This document shows, piece after piece, positions 13,947 to 20,317 of a stretch of DNA of 25,974 nt. The notes beneath the pieces were generated by a model. That model saw nothing but the letters and a program-made list of their open reading frames with translations, did not search any database and was not told the DNA's origin. Made by a program: the position numbers and the translations under genes. Source of the stretch: a virus; IMG/VR virus record IMGVR_UViG_3300029914_000120, positions 1 through 25,974 of that record; one strand, written 5' to 3'. How positions within the stretch are numbered: the stretch's first letter is position 1; each line of letters begins with the position of its first letter.

Positions 13947-16184
13947 ATGCGAATCCAAAACCTTCGCGCGGCCCTGGCCGTGCTCGCGGGGCTGTTTTTC
14001 TCTGTCGTTGCCGGCGCAACCGCGCAGGTTCCTGTGGGCTGGGTGCAGGTGTCCGCCACCAACCAGATGAATGGCGGCGCTCTGGTCGCCAGCGGCACAG
14101 TCAACTTCTATCCGGTGAACAATAGCATCCAGCCTCTCAGCCTGCGCGTCGCCGGGGGTACGGGTGCGGCGGCCACGGCCACCTTTGGCGTGGGCATCAT
14201 CTCGCAGACGCCCGGTTCCGGTTACAGTGGCTCGTGGACCTGCACGGTTGTGGGTGGAACCTATTCCTCGCTGGCCACCTGTACGGCCACGGTCTCGAGC
14301 GGTGGCCTGGTCTTCGCCATCCCCTATCAGGGCCAGTACACGGTTGCGCCTACGGGCATCACCTTCACCGGTGGCACCTATACCGCGGGCTCGCCGGCCA
14401 GCGCAGTTATCACGCTTGGGGTCAGCGGCACCACTGTCACGGCGGGCGGGTCTGGCTACGCGGGAACTATCGCCGTCTTCCCCAGTTGCACCACGCAGCC
14501 AACATCCACCGTTACGGTGTCGGGCGGCGCTGTCGTCGGCTTCACCGCATCCGGCGGCATTTGCCCCACCAGCTCCGTCGTCTCCATTCTTGGCAGCGGC
14601 CAGGTGGGGCCTGCGCCCTTCACGGCCACGGTCACAAACGGCGTATGGAGCATCCTTGTGCCGGACACGGTCTCCACGTTTCCCGCCAACCCCTGCTACA
14701 ACATCATCGTTGTCGACAACGCCAGCGGCCAGACTGACTCCGGCCCTGGCTATAGCTGTGTGCAGCCCGCCGGATCCGGCACGGCCGTGAGTGGCGGCGC
14801 GGACTGGTGCACCGCGCAAACCAGCACGGCCGGCGGGACGTGTAACTTTGATATCTACCCGCCCAATCTCTCGGCTAACGTCACCGTTCAGACAGGCCCC
14901 GTTGGGCCAACCGGCCCAACGGGGCCGACAGGTGCTACGGGCGCAGGGGGCAATGCGACGCTTACTTCCGGTTCTAGCGGCCAGCTTACGCAGGTTACCG
15001 GCAGCACCACATTCGCTGGCATCAGCGGTACCAGCGTCAGCGGTTCCGGCACCTCGCAAGTGGTCACCTACCCAGGCCAGGTGGCCGCTTATTCGGTGCA
15101 GGTCAACGGCGCGTCCTCAGCTGTGGCGCTGTCTAGCAATGGCGGAATCTATCAGAACATGGGCACTACGGCTAACGAGCAGACGCTGTGGGGTAGCCGT
15201 GTGGGCATAGCTATCCCTGTGCCTTACGTCATGCCCACCGGGACCGCTAAGAACATTGCTTTTGATGTGGTGCCGTTGGCGGGGGCGACGAACTTTAGCT
15301 CCAGCACGGGTGAGGCGTGGGTTGATATTTGCGACGGAGGTTTTTCCACGCCATGCAACCAGTCGGGCACTGTGAATTATGAAACCATCCGGCTGGGGAT
15401 ACTGTCAACCGGGGATGGGTTCCTTTCATCTGAAGCGGGCGGCACTGGGACTATTCATAACCTTTTCCTTCAGAATAGCTTTGGCAATGTGATGATTGGC
15501 AGCGAGGGAACTACAGAACCGGCATGGCCACTGGTTGTAGCGGAGACGACGAATCCGGCCATTCAACTTACCGATGGGACTGGGACAAATTCCTGCTATT
15601 TATCCAAAGTAAGTTCATCAAACGCATTTATCTCCGGCGCAGCAGCGAACGACCAGATTGATCGCTGCACGGGCGGGAACATGCTTTTCGGCAGTAACTC
15701 ATCCACCCCCGGACCAACGCTGGAAATTACTCCTGGAGCACCGGGCACTGTAGAGTCGTTCGGTAATTTAATGGTGCTCGATCCTCACGGTCATGCTTCA
15801 GCGGAGACGCATGCCTCATCTGACTGCGTTAGCGGCGGCGGGATTACAACGGTCAATACTGGCGGCGCGGTGACAAGTACGGCGCTCAGCTGTCTTCCGG
15901 CTTACGCTTGGATTGATTCGATTGGCTACATCATCACCACAGCCATAACCACAGCTACGAGTTTCACGGTAGGGGATTCCGGATCGGCAACCCGCTACAG
16001 TTCATGCCAGTTCTCTGGCGGTGCTCAGTCAATGGCTCTGGGGGCGACGGGCGACTGTGATGCTGGTCAATACAAAATAGGTGGCACTGCTCTCCCGGTG
16101 CAGTTGACTTTCAACACGACTCCGGGGGCTGGGGTCGTGCGCATCATCGTTAAATATCACATTGGCGTGCCCCCCGCCAGCTAA
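13947..16184 (+). CDS. secreted collagen-like fibre or adhesin
   Basis: 745 residues. ATG 13947 is chosen because CCGGAG lies 7 bases upstream; the frame is open further but would translate the heptad array. The N-terminus is a good signal peptide: RIQNLRA, a hydrophobic core ALAVLAGLFFSVVAGA, cleavage near ATA-QV. Residues 40-300 are Gly/Thr/Val-rich beta repeats with several cysteines. GPVGPTGPTGPTGATG (about 317-332) is a collagen-like segment, and the rest is a beta-rich C-terminal part ending VRIIVKYHIG. The 3' third (from about 15250) is visibly less GC-rich, suggesting a swapped tip module. Place behind the tape measure suggests a virion fibre, but the signal peptide suggests export; both remain open. 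Confidence 0.7.
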   Translation: MRIQNLRAALAVLAGLFFSVVAGATAQVPVGWVQVSATNQMNGGALVASGTVNFYPVNNSIQPLSLRVAGGTGAAATATFGVGIISQTPGSGYSGSWTCTVVGGTYSSLATCTATVSSGGLVFAIPYQGQYTVAPTGITFTGGTYTAGSPASAVITLGVSGTTVTAGGSGYAGTIAVFPSCTTQPTSTVTVSGGAVVGFTASGGICPTSSVVSILGSGQVGPAPFTATVTNGVWSILVPDTVSTFPANPCYNIIVVDNASGQTDSGPGYSCVQPAGSGTAVSGGADWCTAQTSTAGGTCNFDIYPPNLSANVTVQTGPVGPTGPTGPTGATGAGGNATLTSGSSGQLTQVTGSTTFAGISGTSVSGSGTSQVVTYPGQVAAYSVQVNGASSAVALSSNGGIYQNMGTTANEQTLWGSRVGIAIPVPYVMPTGTAKNIAFDVVPLAGATNFSSSTGEAWVDICDGGFSTPCNQSGTVNYETIRLGILSTGDGFLSSEAGGTGTIHNLFLQNSFGNVMIGSEGTTEPAWPLVVAETTNPAIQLTDGTGTNSCYLSKVSSSNAFISGAAANDQIDRCTGGNMLFGSNSSTPGPTLEITPGAPGTVESFGNLMVLDPHGHASAETHASSDCVSGGGITTVNTGGAVTSTALSCLPAYAWIDSIGYIITTAITTATSFTVGDSGSATRYSSCQFSGGAQSMALGATGDCDAGQYKIGGTALPVQLTFNTTPGAGVVRIIVKYHIGVPPAS
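14895..14926 (+). repeat. perfect 14-bp inverted repeat inside collagen-like coding region
   Basis: GGCCCCGTTGGGCC and its exact complement are separated by AACC. It encodes the Gly-Pro-Val/Thr repeats of the collagen-like segment. It could form a very stable RNA hairpin or a recombination hot spot between fibre modules. Confidence 0.85.
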
Positions 16185-16202
16185 CCATTGAAAGGAAAGT
16201 GA

Positions 16203-16592
16203 ATGAAAAAGTTGCTTGTAATTTTCGCACTCGTTTTGGCATGTGCCGCGCAGTCAGTCGCGCAGGATAACAACGTTCGCCACATCGACTTCACGCAAGT
16301 GCTGAACGGCCTTGACGGGAAACCTGTAATGGGTGGCGACGCAAAAAACCCGACGCAACTCACCCTCAGCGATGTTGCGATTACGGCTCTGGAGACGCCG
16401 CTGGAGGAAGATAGGGGGTTGACGGGGAAGGCGAAGTTTGAGCTGGACGACCTGGCTCGGCGTGTCTATCGCAATAAGAGTGCGGTGCTAAGTCCGGAAG
16501 ATCAGACGCTTCTGAAAGATCGGATAGCCAGGCTCTATGGGCCGCTTGTGGTGGGCGTGGCCTGGCGGCTGATTGACCCGACCGTTAAATAG
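16203..16592 (+). CDS. small phage protein with signal peptide
   Basis: 129 residues. AAAGGAAAG precedes ATG 16203. A clear signal peptide (KKLLVIFALVLACAAQSVA, cleavage before QDNN) leads a domain reading IDFTQVLNGLDGKP, LTLSDVAITALETP, KFELDDLARRVYR, LSPEDQTLLKDRIARLYGPL, VVGVAWRLIDP. I recognise this as a small domain found in many phages, usually without signal peptide and without known function. Here it is coupled to export, like the fibre before it. It may act in the periplasm during lysis or adsorption, but this is inference from location. Confidence 0.75.
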   Translation: MKKLLVIFALVLACAAQSVAQDNNVRHIDFTQVLNGLDGKPVMGGDAKNPTQLTLSDVAITALETPLEEDRGLTGKAKFELDDLARRVYRNKSAVLSPEDQTLLKDRIARLYGPLVVGVAWRLIDPTVK

Positions 16593-16647
16593 CTCAAATT
16601 TTTACCTTCGGTACTCTCTTCGATTCGCATCGCGAAAGGGGTTTGTC

Positions 16648-16851
16648 ATGAATTCAACTCTCGCCAATATCTGGCAGCATCCCCGCACCTCGGCCATGGG
16701 GCTTCTGCTCGCAACCGTTACCATCGCCGGCGCGCTCTCGCAGCAAGGAGTCACGCTGGGCCACGCCGGTACCGGCACGGTGGTCACTCTCATTTCGGGC
16801 ATCGCAACCGCGCTGCTCGGTCTCCTCGCGAAGGATCCGCGCTCCAACTAG
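16648..16851 (+). CDS. holin-like small membrane protein
   Basis: 67 residues with two hydrophobic stretches: GLLLATVTIAGALS (about 18-31) and TGTVVTLISGIATALLGLLA (about 42-61), joined by a short Gly-rich loop and ended by a charged KDPRSN. Size and two-segment topology fit class II holins, which make the membrane holes that release the endolysin. Its position a few genes before an M15 peptidase supports lysis. AAAGGGG lies 9 bases before ATG 16648. A small membrane protein of other role is possible, since no sequence motif is diagnostic. Confidence 0.55.
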   Translation: MNSTLANIWQHPRTSAMGLLLATVTIAGALSQQGVTLGHAGTGTVVTLISGIATALLGLLAKDPRSN

Positions 16852-16891
16852 CTCCATATCCCCCGCACAACCTCAACCGGCAACCCACTCC

Positions 16892-16906
16892 GCGCCAAGG
16901 AGGCGC
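16892..16906 (+). promoter_or_regulatory. Shine-Dalgarno hairpin upstream of 16913 gene
   Basis: GCGCC and GGCGC pair perfectly around loop AAGGA; AAGGAGG is the ribosome site. The stem ends 6 bases before ATG 16913. No heptad array adjoins it. Confidence 0.5.
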
Positions 16907-16912
16907 ATCCCC

Positions 16913-17206
16913 ATGTCCAATATCTTCGTAAGTTTCGCCATCGACGTCGAGCACGGCGTTGAAATCGCCGCCGAAGATCTGCTCAAGTTAGCGCCAAAGG
17001 TTGAATCGGCAGCCGCCAACGCACCGCAGACGGTCGCCTCGCTGGCTCTCGTTGCAGGTTCCATTGAGACCGCCGTTAATGACGCGATCGCCGCCGGCGC
17101 AAACCCCACGTCGCTGGTCATCACACTGCCGACGGATCTGAAAGACTTCGTCGCGGTGTGGACCAACATCAAGGCCGCGCTTGCAACCCAGGGCATCAAG
17201 GTCTAG
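16913..17206 (+). CDS. hypothetical helical protein
   Basis: 97 residues, unrecognised. It reads as amphipathic helices (EHGVEIAAEDLLKLAPKVES, ANAPQTVASLALVAGSIETA), a short beta segment (TSLVITLPTDLKDF) and a final helix VWTNIKAALATQGIKV. There is no signal peptide or membrane segment. AAGGAGG lies 11 bases before ATG 16913, within a small hairpin. It sits between the holin-like gene and a membrane-anchored coiled-coil gene, so a lysis accessory role is possible but not shown. Confidence 0.7.
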   Translation: MSNIFVSFAIDVEHGVEIAAEDLLKLAPKVESAAANAPQTVASLALVAGSIETAVNDAIAAGANPTSLVITLPTDLKDFVAVWTNIKAALATQGIKV

Positions 17207-17215
17207 CAAGCAATT

Positions 17216-17243
17216 CGGTGGCACGGCTCCAGTCGTGCCACCG
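17216..17243 (+). repeat. REP-like perfect hairpin
   Basis: CGGTGGCACG and CGTGCCACCG are exact 10-bp complements around GCTCCAGT, just after the stop of the preceding gene and 3 bases before heptad array 6. There is no T-run. It could be an mRNA-end stabiliser or a REP-type chromosomal repeat. Confidence 0.7.
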
Positions 17244-17246
17244 GCT

Positions 17247-17281
17247 TCAACTGTGAACTAAGAACTGTGAACTGCGAACTG
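17247..17281 (+). repeat. heptad array 6 (TGAACTR subtype, 5 units)
   Basis: Units TCAACTG, TGAACTA, AGAACTG, TGAACTG, CGAACTG. It runs from a REP-like hairpin to the SD hairpin of the next gene. Confidence 0.92.
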
Positions 17282-17282
17282 T

Positions 17283-17295
17283 TTCGCGGAGCGAA
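17283..17295 (+). promoter_or_regulatory. Shine-Dalgarno hairpin of 17300 gene
   Basis: TTCGC and GCGAA pair around a GGA triloop; a further G-C pair is possible with one bulged T. The ribosome site GCGGAG lies across it, 4 bases from the start. Confidence 0.5.
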
Positions 17296-17299
17296 CCTC

Positions 17300-18019
17300 A
17301 TGAGCAAACTGATTCTCAACACGCTCGGCGCCGCCGGCGTCATGGCGCTGTGTGCGCTTACATACGCTCTGGCCTGCTGGTCGAACGCGGGCAAAGCTGT
17401 CACGTCTTCCGCGTCTCACCTCGACGGCGTTCTCACCTCGGCGGACGCCGCGATGAAGACGCTCAACCATCCGTGCGCGCCCGGCCCCTGCGGCACGCTG
17501 GCTGAGGTTGACAAGGCCGTGGTGCACCTCAGCGATATAACCGTCGCCGTGCAGCAGCAGGCCAACGCCAGCGGCAAGCTTATGCAGCACGCATCGGCAA
17601 CGCTTGACGGTATTGGCCTTGACGCGCGGAGCGAGCTCGCCGATCTGAAAGCCGCCACCACCGCAACCACGGGCCTGGTGGAAGATGGCCGCCAGGTCAT
17701 GGTGCAAACCAACCGCGACCTGGTCACGCTCAACGATTCTTTCGCAGCCTTGAAGCCTGTCATCGATCATGCGGACTCTGTGGTCGATCACGTCGATGTG
17801 GCCGTCAGTTCTATCACGCCCGACGCGCAACGGCTGGTAAAGAACTCAGCCGATGGCGTTGGCCAGCTCGCGGGCATCGCCGGCGACACGCACAAAATGA
17901 CCACGCACATTGAGAAGGACTTTGACGCGCCCGCGCCCTGGTGGAAGAAGACAATCCCCATGGCCAGCGACGCCGCCAAGTTCTACGCATGCGCCGTGCA
18001 GCATGTTTGTGTCAACTGA
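17300..18019 (+). CDS. membrane-anchored coiled-coil protein
   Basis: 239 residues. ATG 17300 is chosen from the CGGAG site; the longer frame would translate the heptad array. The N-terminal segment LNTLGAAGVMALCALTYALACW is a membrane anchor or signal peptide. It leads a long Ala/Asp/Val-rich helical domain with regular heptads (LKAATTATTGLVEDGRQVM, VIDHADSVVDHVDVAVSSI). Near the end come WWKKTIPM and two cysteines. No enzymatic motif is visible. The layout (anchor plus long periplasmic helix) recalls an inner-membrane spanin or a chemoreceptor-like rod. Neighbouring holin-like and peptidase genes make a lysis role thinkable; an outer-membrane partner is not obvious. Confidence 0.7.
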   Translation: MSKLILNTLGAAGVMALCALTYALACWSNAGKAVTSSASHLDGVLTSADAAMKTLNHPCAPGPCGTLAEVDKAVVHLSDITVAVQQQANASGKLMQHASATLDGIGLDARSELADLKAATTATTGLVEDGRQVMVQTNRDLVTLNDSFAALKPVIDHADSVVDHVDVAVSSITPDAQRLVKNSADGVGQLAGIAGDTHKMTTHIEKDFDAPAPWWKKTIPMASDAAKFYACAVQHVCVN

Positions 18020-18312
18020 GTTTCACTTCGGCAGCGCAGATGCCACCCTGCTCCGCCGGATCCCCGCGCCAGCTTTTGGGGAAGGGCTGGCGTGGGTCGA
18101 TATTCCACCGCAGACGAAGGGCTCGCAGTTCTGGAGAGAAAGATCGGGAGGATTGCCGTTCCCTAGATTCCGGAGACGGGGACGTCGTAGAGGCAAAAGC
18201 CGGAAACCGATTGATCTCGCAATTCCAGAGAGCCCGCACCAATGTAGCAAACGGCGGGGCGTGCTTAGTAGCGCAATGCGAAAAGCGCCCCCGCCGGAAG
18301 TGAGGAGATCTG
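18020..18312 (+). other. 293-bp gap without a convincing gene
   Basis: Open frames cross this stretch but give Arg/Pro-rich, low-complexity products typical of non-coding GC-rich DNA. Short coding-like pieces appear in two different + frames (STADEGLAVLERKIGRIAVP, then DVVEAKAGNRLISQFQRA in another frame). This could reflect a decayed small gene with a frameshift. No heptad array or terminator seen. Confidence 0.5.
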
Positions 18313-18753
18313 ATGCAACTCACCGAACACTTTGCCGACACTGAACTCGGCGTCGCCGGCGCGGATCCGCGTCTCATTCAAAACGCATCGTTTCTCTGCC
18401 TCGGCGTTCTTGAGCCGCTGCGCCTGCAGTTCGGGCCGGTGGCCGTGCATGATGGTTACCGGGACCTGGCACATAACCTGCGGGTCGGCGGCAAGCTGGA
18501 TAGTTACCACTTGTTCATAGGCGGTCAGGCAGCGGCGGATATCAGCGTCACGGGCGAAGGCTGCGACGCGGTGTTTGACTGGCTTCGGCTTGAAAGCGGG
18601 CTTCCATTTGACAAAGTGATTCTGGAACGCAACGCGCAAGGGTTCTCCGCCACGGTGCACATTCAGGTGGACAGGCTCAACGCGCCTCGCCGCCAGGCCT
18701 TTACCGGCTCAACCGGCGATGCCACGGACTACATTCCTTCGACTGTGAACTAA
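18313..18753 (+). CDS. M15-type D-Ala-D-Ala peptidase, probable endolysin
   Basis: 146 residues resembling M15 zinc peptidases that cut peptidoglycan stems. Landmarks: LTEHFADTELGV start, VLEPLRLQFGPVAVHDGYRD, HNLRVGGKLDSYH (H66), AAADI (D76), and TVHIQVD (H116). The three expected zinc ligands are present, but H66 and D76 are nine residues apart rather than the usual six (SxHxxGxAxD), a three-residue insertion IGG-like. GAGGAG precedes ATG 18313. The last residues (STVN) and the TAA stop are encoded by heptad array 7. With the holin-like gene it would form the lysis pair. Confidence 0.75.
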   Translation: MQLTEHFADTELGVAGADPRLIQNASFLCLGVLEPLRLQFGPVAVHDGYRDLAHNLRVGGKLDSYHLFIGGQAAADISVTGEGCDAVFDWLRLESGLPFDKVILERNAQGFSATVHIQVDRLNAPRRQAFTGSTGDATDYIPSTVN

Positions 18754-18780
18754 GAACTAAGAACTAAGAACTGTGAACTG
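18739..18780 (+). repeat. heptad array 7 (6 units, supplies a stop codon)
   Basis: Units TCGACTG, TGAACTA, AGAACTA, AGAACTA, AGAACTG, TGAACTG. The stop codon of the peptidase lies inside (TAA at 18751), and the ribosome site ACGGAG of the next gene follows directly. Confidence 0.92.
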
Positions 18781-18799
18781 ACGAACGGAGCTGCGCGAC

Positions 18800-19450
18800 G
18801 TGAGTTACCCCACTTTCAACGGCTGGACCATCATCGATCCGCCGCCCTCGCCTGGCTTTAGTGGCATTGTGCTGCGCATGATTGACACGGTGGGTAAAGT
18901 GCGCTCGCCCTTCTCTGCGCAATCGCAGGTGCAGCTCTGGCCTGGCGCGGATTGGTGGGAGTTTGAATACGAGATGCCGCCGCTTTCCCTGGCGCAGGCT
19001 GCCGACTGGCAAGGCTGGCTAGCGTCGCTGCAGGGGGGCGCTAACGTCTTCCAGGTTGGTGATTCCAACCGCCCGCAGCCGCAGAACCCGGTGACAGGTT
19101 CCATCCCGGTGTGCGCAACGGGTGCGCTGCCCTCGGCCGTCAACCTGGCGGGCGCAACATCCCTGGCTACCAGCGGCTGGCGGCCATCGCAATCGCGCGT
19201 CCTGTTGCGCGGCGATTACTTGCAGGTGGGCTATCGGCTGCATATCGTACTGCAGGCCGTCAGCAGCGACGTCAACGGCGACGCCACTATCAACGTATGG
19301 CCCAGCCTCCGTGAGCAGCCCGTGCAGGGGCAGGCAGTCATCCTCAATTGCCCCAAAGGCCTATTCTGGCTTGCTTCCAACGCGCGGCAGCTCTCCATCT
19401 CCGTCACCCGGCTGTCCGCCGTCGGCTTCAAGTGTGTGGAGGCGAGATGA
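18800..19450 (+). CDS. minor tail protein, distal-tail/DUF2460 position
   Basis: 216 residues, GTG start at 18800 behind ACGGAG. The N-terminal half (FSGIVLRMIDTVGKVRSPFS, LWPGADWWEFEYEMPPLSLA, WLASLQGGANVFQVGDSN) reads as a beta-rich tail-tip domain; the second half is also beta-rich and ends SISVTRLSAVGFKCVEAR. It is first in the order distal tail, hub, NlpC/P60, tip, which matches GTA- and lambda-like tips. I assign it to the tail tip by position and style rather than by a firm motif. ATGA overlap with the next gene suggests coupling. Confidence 0.7.
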   Translation: MSYPTFNGWTIIDPPPSPGFSGIVLRMIDTVGKVRSPFSAQSQVQLWPGADWWEFEYEMPPLSLAQAADWQGWLASLQGGANVFQVGDSNRPQPQNPVTGSIPVCATGALPSAVNLAGATSLATSGWRPSQSRVLLRGDYLQVGYRLHIVLQAVSSDVNGDATINVWPSLREQPVQGQAVILNCPKGLFWLASNARQLSISVTRLSAVGFKCVEAR

Positions 19451-19683
19451 AGACAGTGGGCGGTGAACGGTGCGCATTAAGCAGCAAAGCGCTTCCGCGC
19501 TGCCGTAAGGCGGTTCTCCGCCTCTCGCAGCATGAATGGCCGCTTGTTGGCGGCGGTTCGCTGCGTCTTCTGCCGATCGAGGAAGAACGTGAGCTCATCG
19601 GGGATCTCCGGGCTTTTGCTTTGACTGAGAACTGTGAACTAAGAACTGTGAACTGTGAGCCGGAGGCGAACCATGCCTCGTAA
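19447..19683 (+). CDS. small overlapping hypothetical in tail-tip operon
   Basis: 78 residues starting MKTVGGERCALSSKALPRCR. The start overlaps the upstream stop (ATGA) behind GGAGGCG, and the end overlaps the hub gene by 11 bases. The core LSQHEWPLVGGGSLRLLPIEEERELIGDLRAF looks like a real folded segment with acidic helix. The last 19 residues (LTENCELRTVNCEPEANHA) are the translation of heptad array 8, so the protein tail is repeat-encoded. Function unknown. Confidence 0.6.
   Translation: MKTVGGERCALSSKALPRCRKAVLRLSQHEWPLVGGGSLRLLPIEEERELIGDLRAFALTENCELRTVNCEPEANHAS
19621..19655 (+). repeat. heptad array 8 (5 units, inside a reading frame)
   Basis: Units TTGACTG, AGAACTG, TGAACTA, AGAACTG, TGAACTG, followed by TGAGCCGGAGG as ribosome site of the hub gene. 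It is read through as coding sequence by the small gene at 19447 because that one frame lacks stops. Confidence 0.92.
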
Positions 19684-20224
19684 CCTCGCCACGCCGAATC
19701 AGACGGCCGTCCTGAGTCAGTTTGTGGAGCTGGTGCTCCTTGTTCGTCTCGACTTTGCGCCGGAGACGGTCTATCTCTGCTCTGCCCCGTTCAATCTGGT
19801 TTGGGGCGGCCAGACGTGGCTCGGCGTCGGCGCGCTGGGCAAGGTGTCTGGAGTTACTGAGGCTTCTGAAGTGGGCGCGCAGGCCACCGTGCTCACCATG
19901 ACGGGGATACCTGTGGAGTATATGGGAGACGCTCTTCAGGTGATTGTCTATGGCGGCGTGGCGCAGCTCTATGTGGGGTTCCTGTCCGCCGGCGCTTTGG
20001 TGACGGACCCCATCCCGGCAAATCTCGGCTTGATCGACGCGCCGGATCTCGACGTGGACGCGCCAACCAGCACCATCTCCATCACCATTGAAAGCGAGAT
20101 GGCCGATCTGCAGCGTGCGCGCGGCGGCCGCCTCACCACCTGCGACCAGCGCAGCCGGTTCACCTTTGATGCCTGCTGCGATATCATCTCGCAGATTCAG
20201 GACAAGCTGCTGCTCTGGCAGTAA
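19673..20224 (+). CDS. tail-tip hub protein, DUF2163-like
   Basis: 183 residues. The sequence MPRNLATPNQTAVLSQFVEL, LVRLDFAPETVYLCSAPFNL, VWGGQTWLGVGALGKVSGV, TEASEVGAQATVLTMTGIP fits the N-terminal half of DUF2163 proteins, the hub of GTA and related tails. SLGLIDAPDLDVD-like and ITIESEMADLQRARGGRLTT with CDQRS follow. GTA hub proteins are longer, so this is a short version. CCGGAGG precedes ATG 19673. The NlpC/P60-like gene downstream matches the known tail-tip order. Confidence 0.75.
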   Translation: MPRNLATPNQTAVLSQFVELVLLVRLDFAPETVYLCSAPFNLVWGGQTWLGVGALGKVSGVTEASEVGAQATVLTMTGIPVEYMGDALQVIVYGGVAQLYVGFLSAGALVTDPIPANLGLIDAPDLDVDAPTSTISITIESEMADLQRARGGRLTTCDQRSRFTFDACCDIISQIQDKLLLWQ

Positions 20225-20226
20225 GG

Positions 20227-20240
20227 CAGTTCGCAGTTCG
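20227..20240 (-). repeat. inverted heptad pair (2 units, opposite orientation)
   Basis: CAGTTCG twice, the reverse complement of the CGAACTG unit, 2 bases after the hub stop codon. With the forward array at 20284-20297 it can form a 14-bp stem (two G-U pairs) around 43 bases. Confidence 0.8.
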
Positions 20241-20269
20241 TAGCCGGTTTCGTATGCGGGATGTGATTC

Positions 20270-20297
20270 GCAACTGTGACCTGTGAACTGTGAACTG
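20270..20297 (+). repeat. heptad array 9 (4 units)
   Basis: Units GCAACTG, TGACCTG, TGAACTG, TGAACTG. The last base is also the first base of the SD hairpin of the NlpC/P60-like gene. Confidence 0.92.
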
Positions 20298-20315
20298 TTT
20301 TTCCGGAGGAAAAAC
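20297..20315 (+). promoter_or_regulatory. Shine-Dalgarno hairpin of NlpC/P60-like gene
   Basis: GTTTTTCC and GGAAAAAC pair perfectly over 8 bp around a GGA triloop and end two bases before GTG 20318. Same geometry as the tail tube hairpin, with a T-A pair swapped for A-T. Confidence 0.65.
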
Positions 20316-20317
20316 CC

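Noticed and set aside
13944-15059. 371-aa minus-strand frame across the fibre gene
   Set aside because: Low-complexity Gly/Arg/Ala product mirroring a repetitive + strand gene.
16869-16890. possible further heptad array (CAACC steps)
   Set aside because: Steps are 6 then 7 bases and the ACTG core is missing; chance likely.
17910-18344. + strand frame bridging the gap before the peptidase gene
   Set aside because: Arg/Pro-rich tail, overlaps real genes at both ends, no ribosome site.
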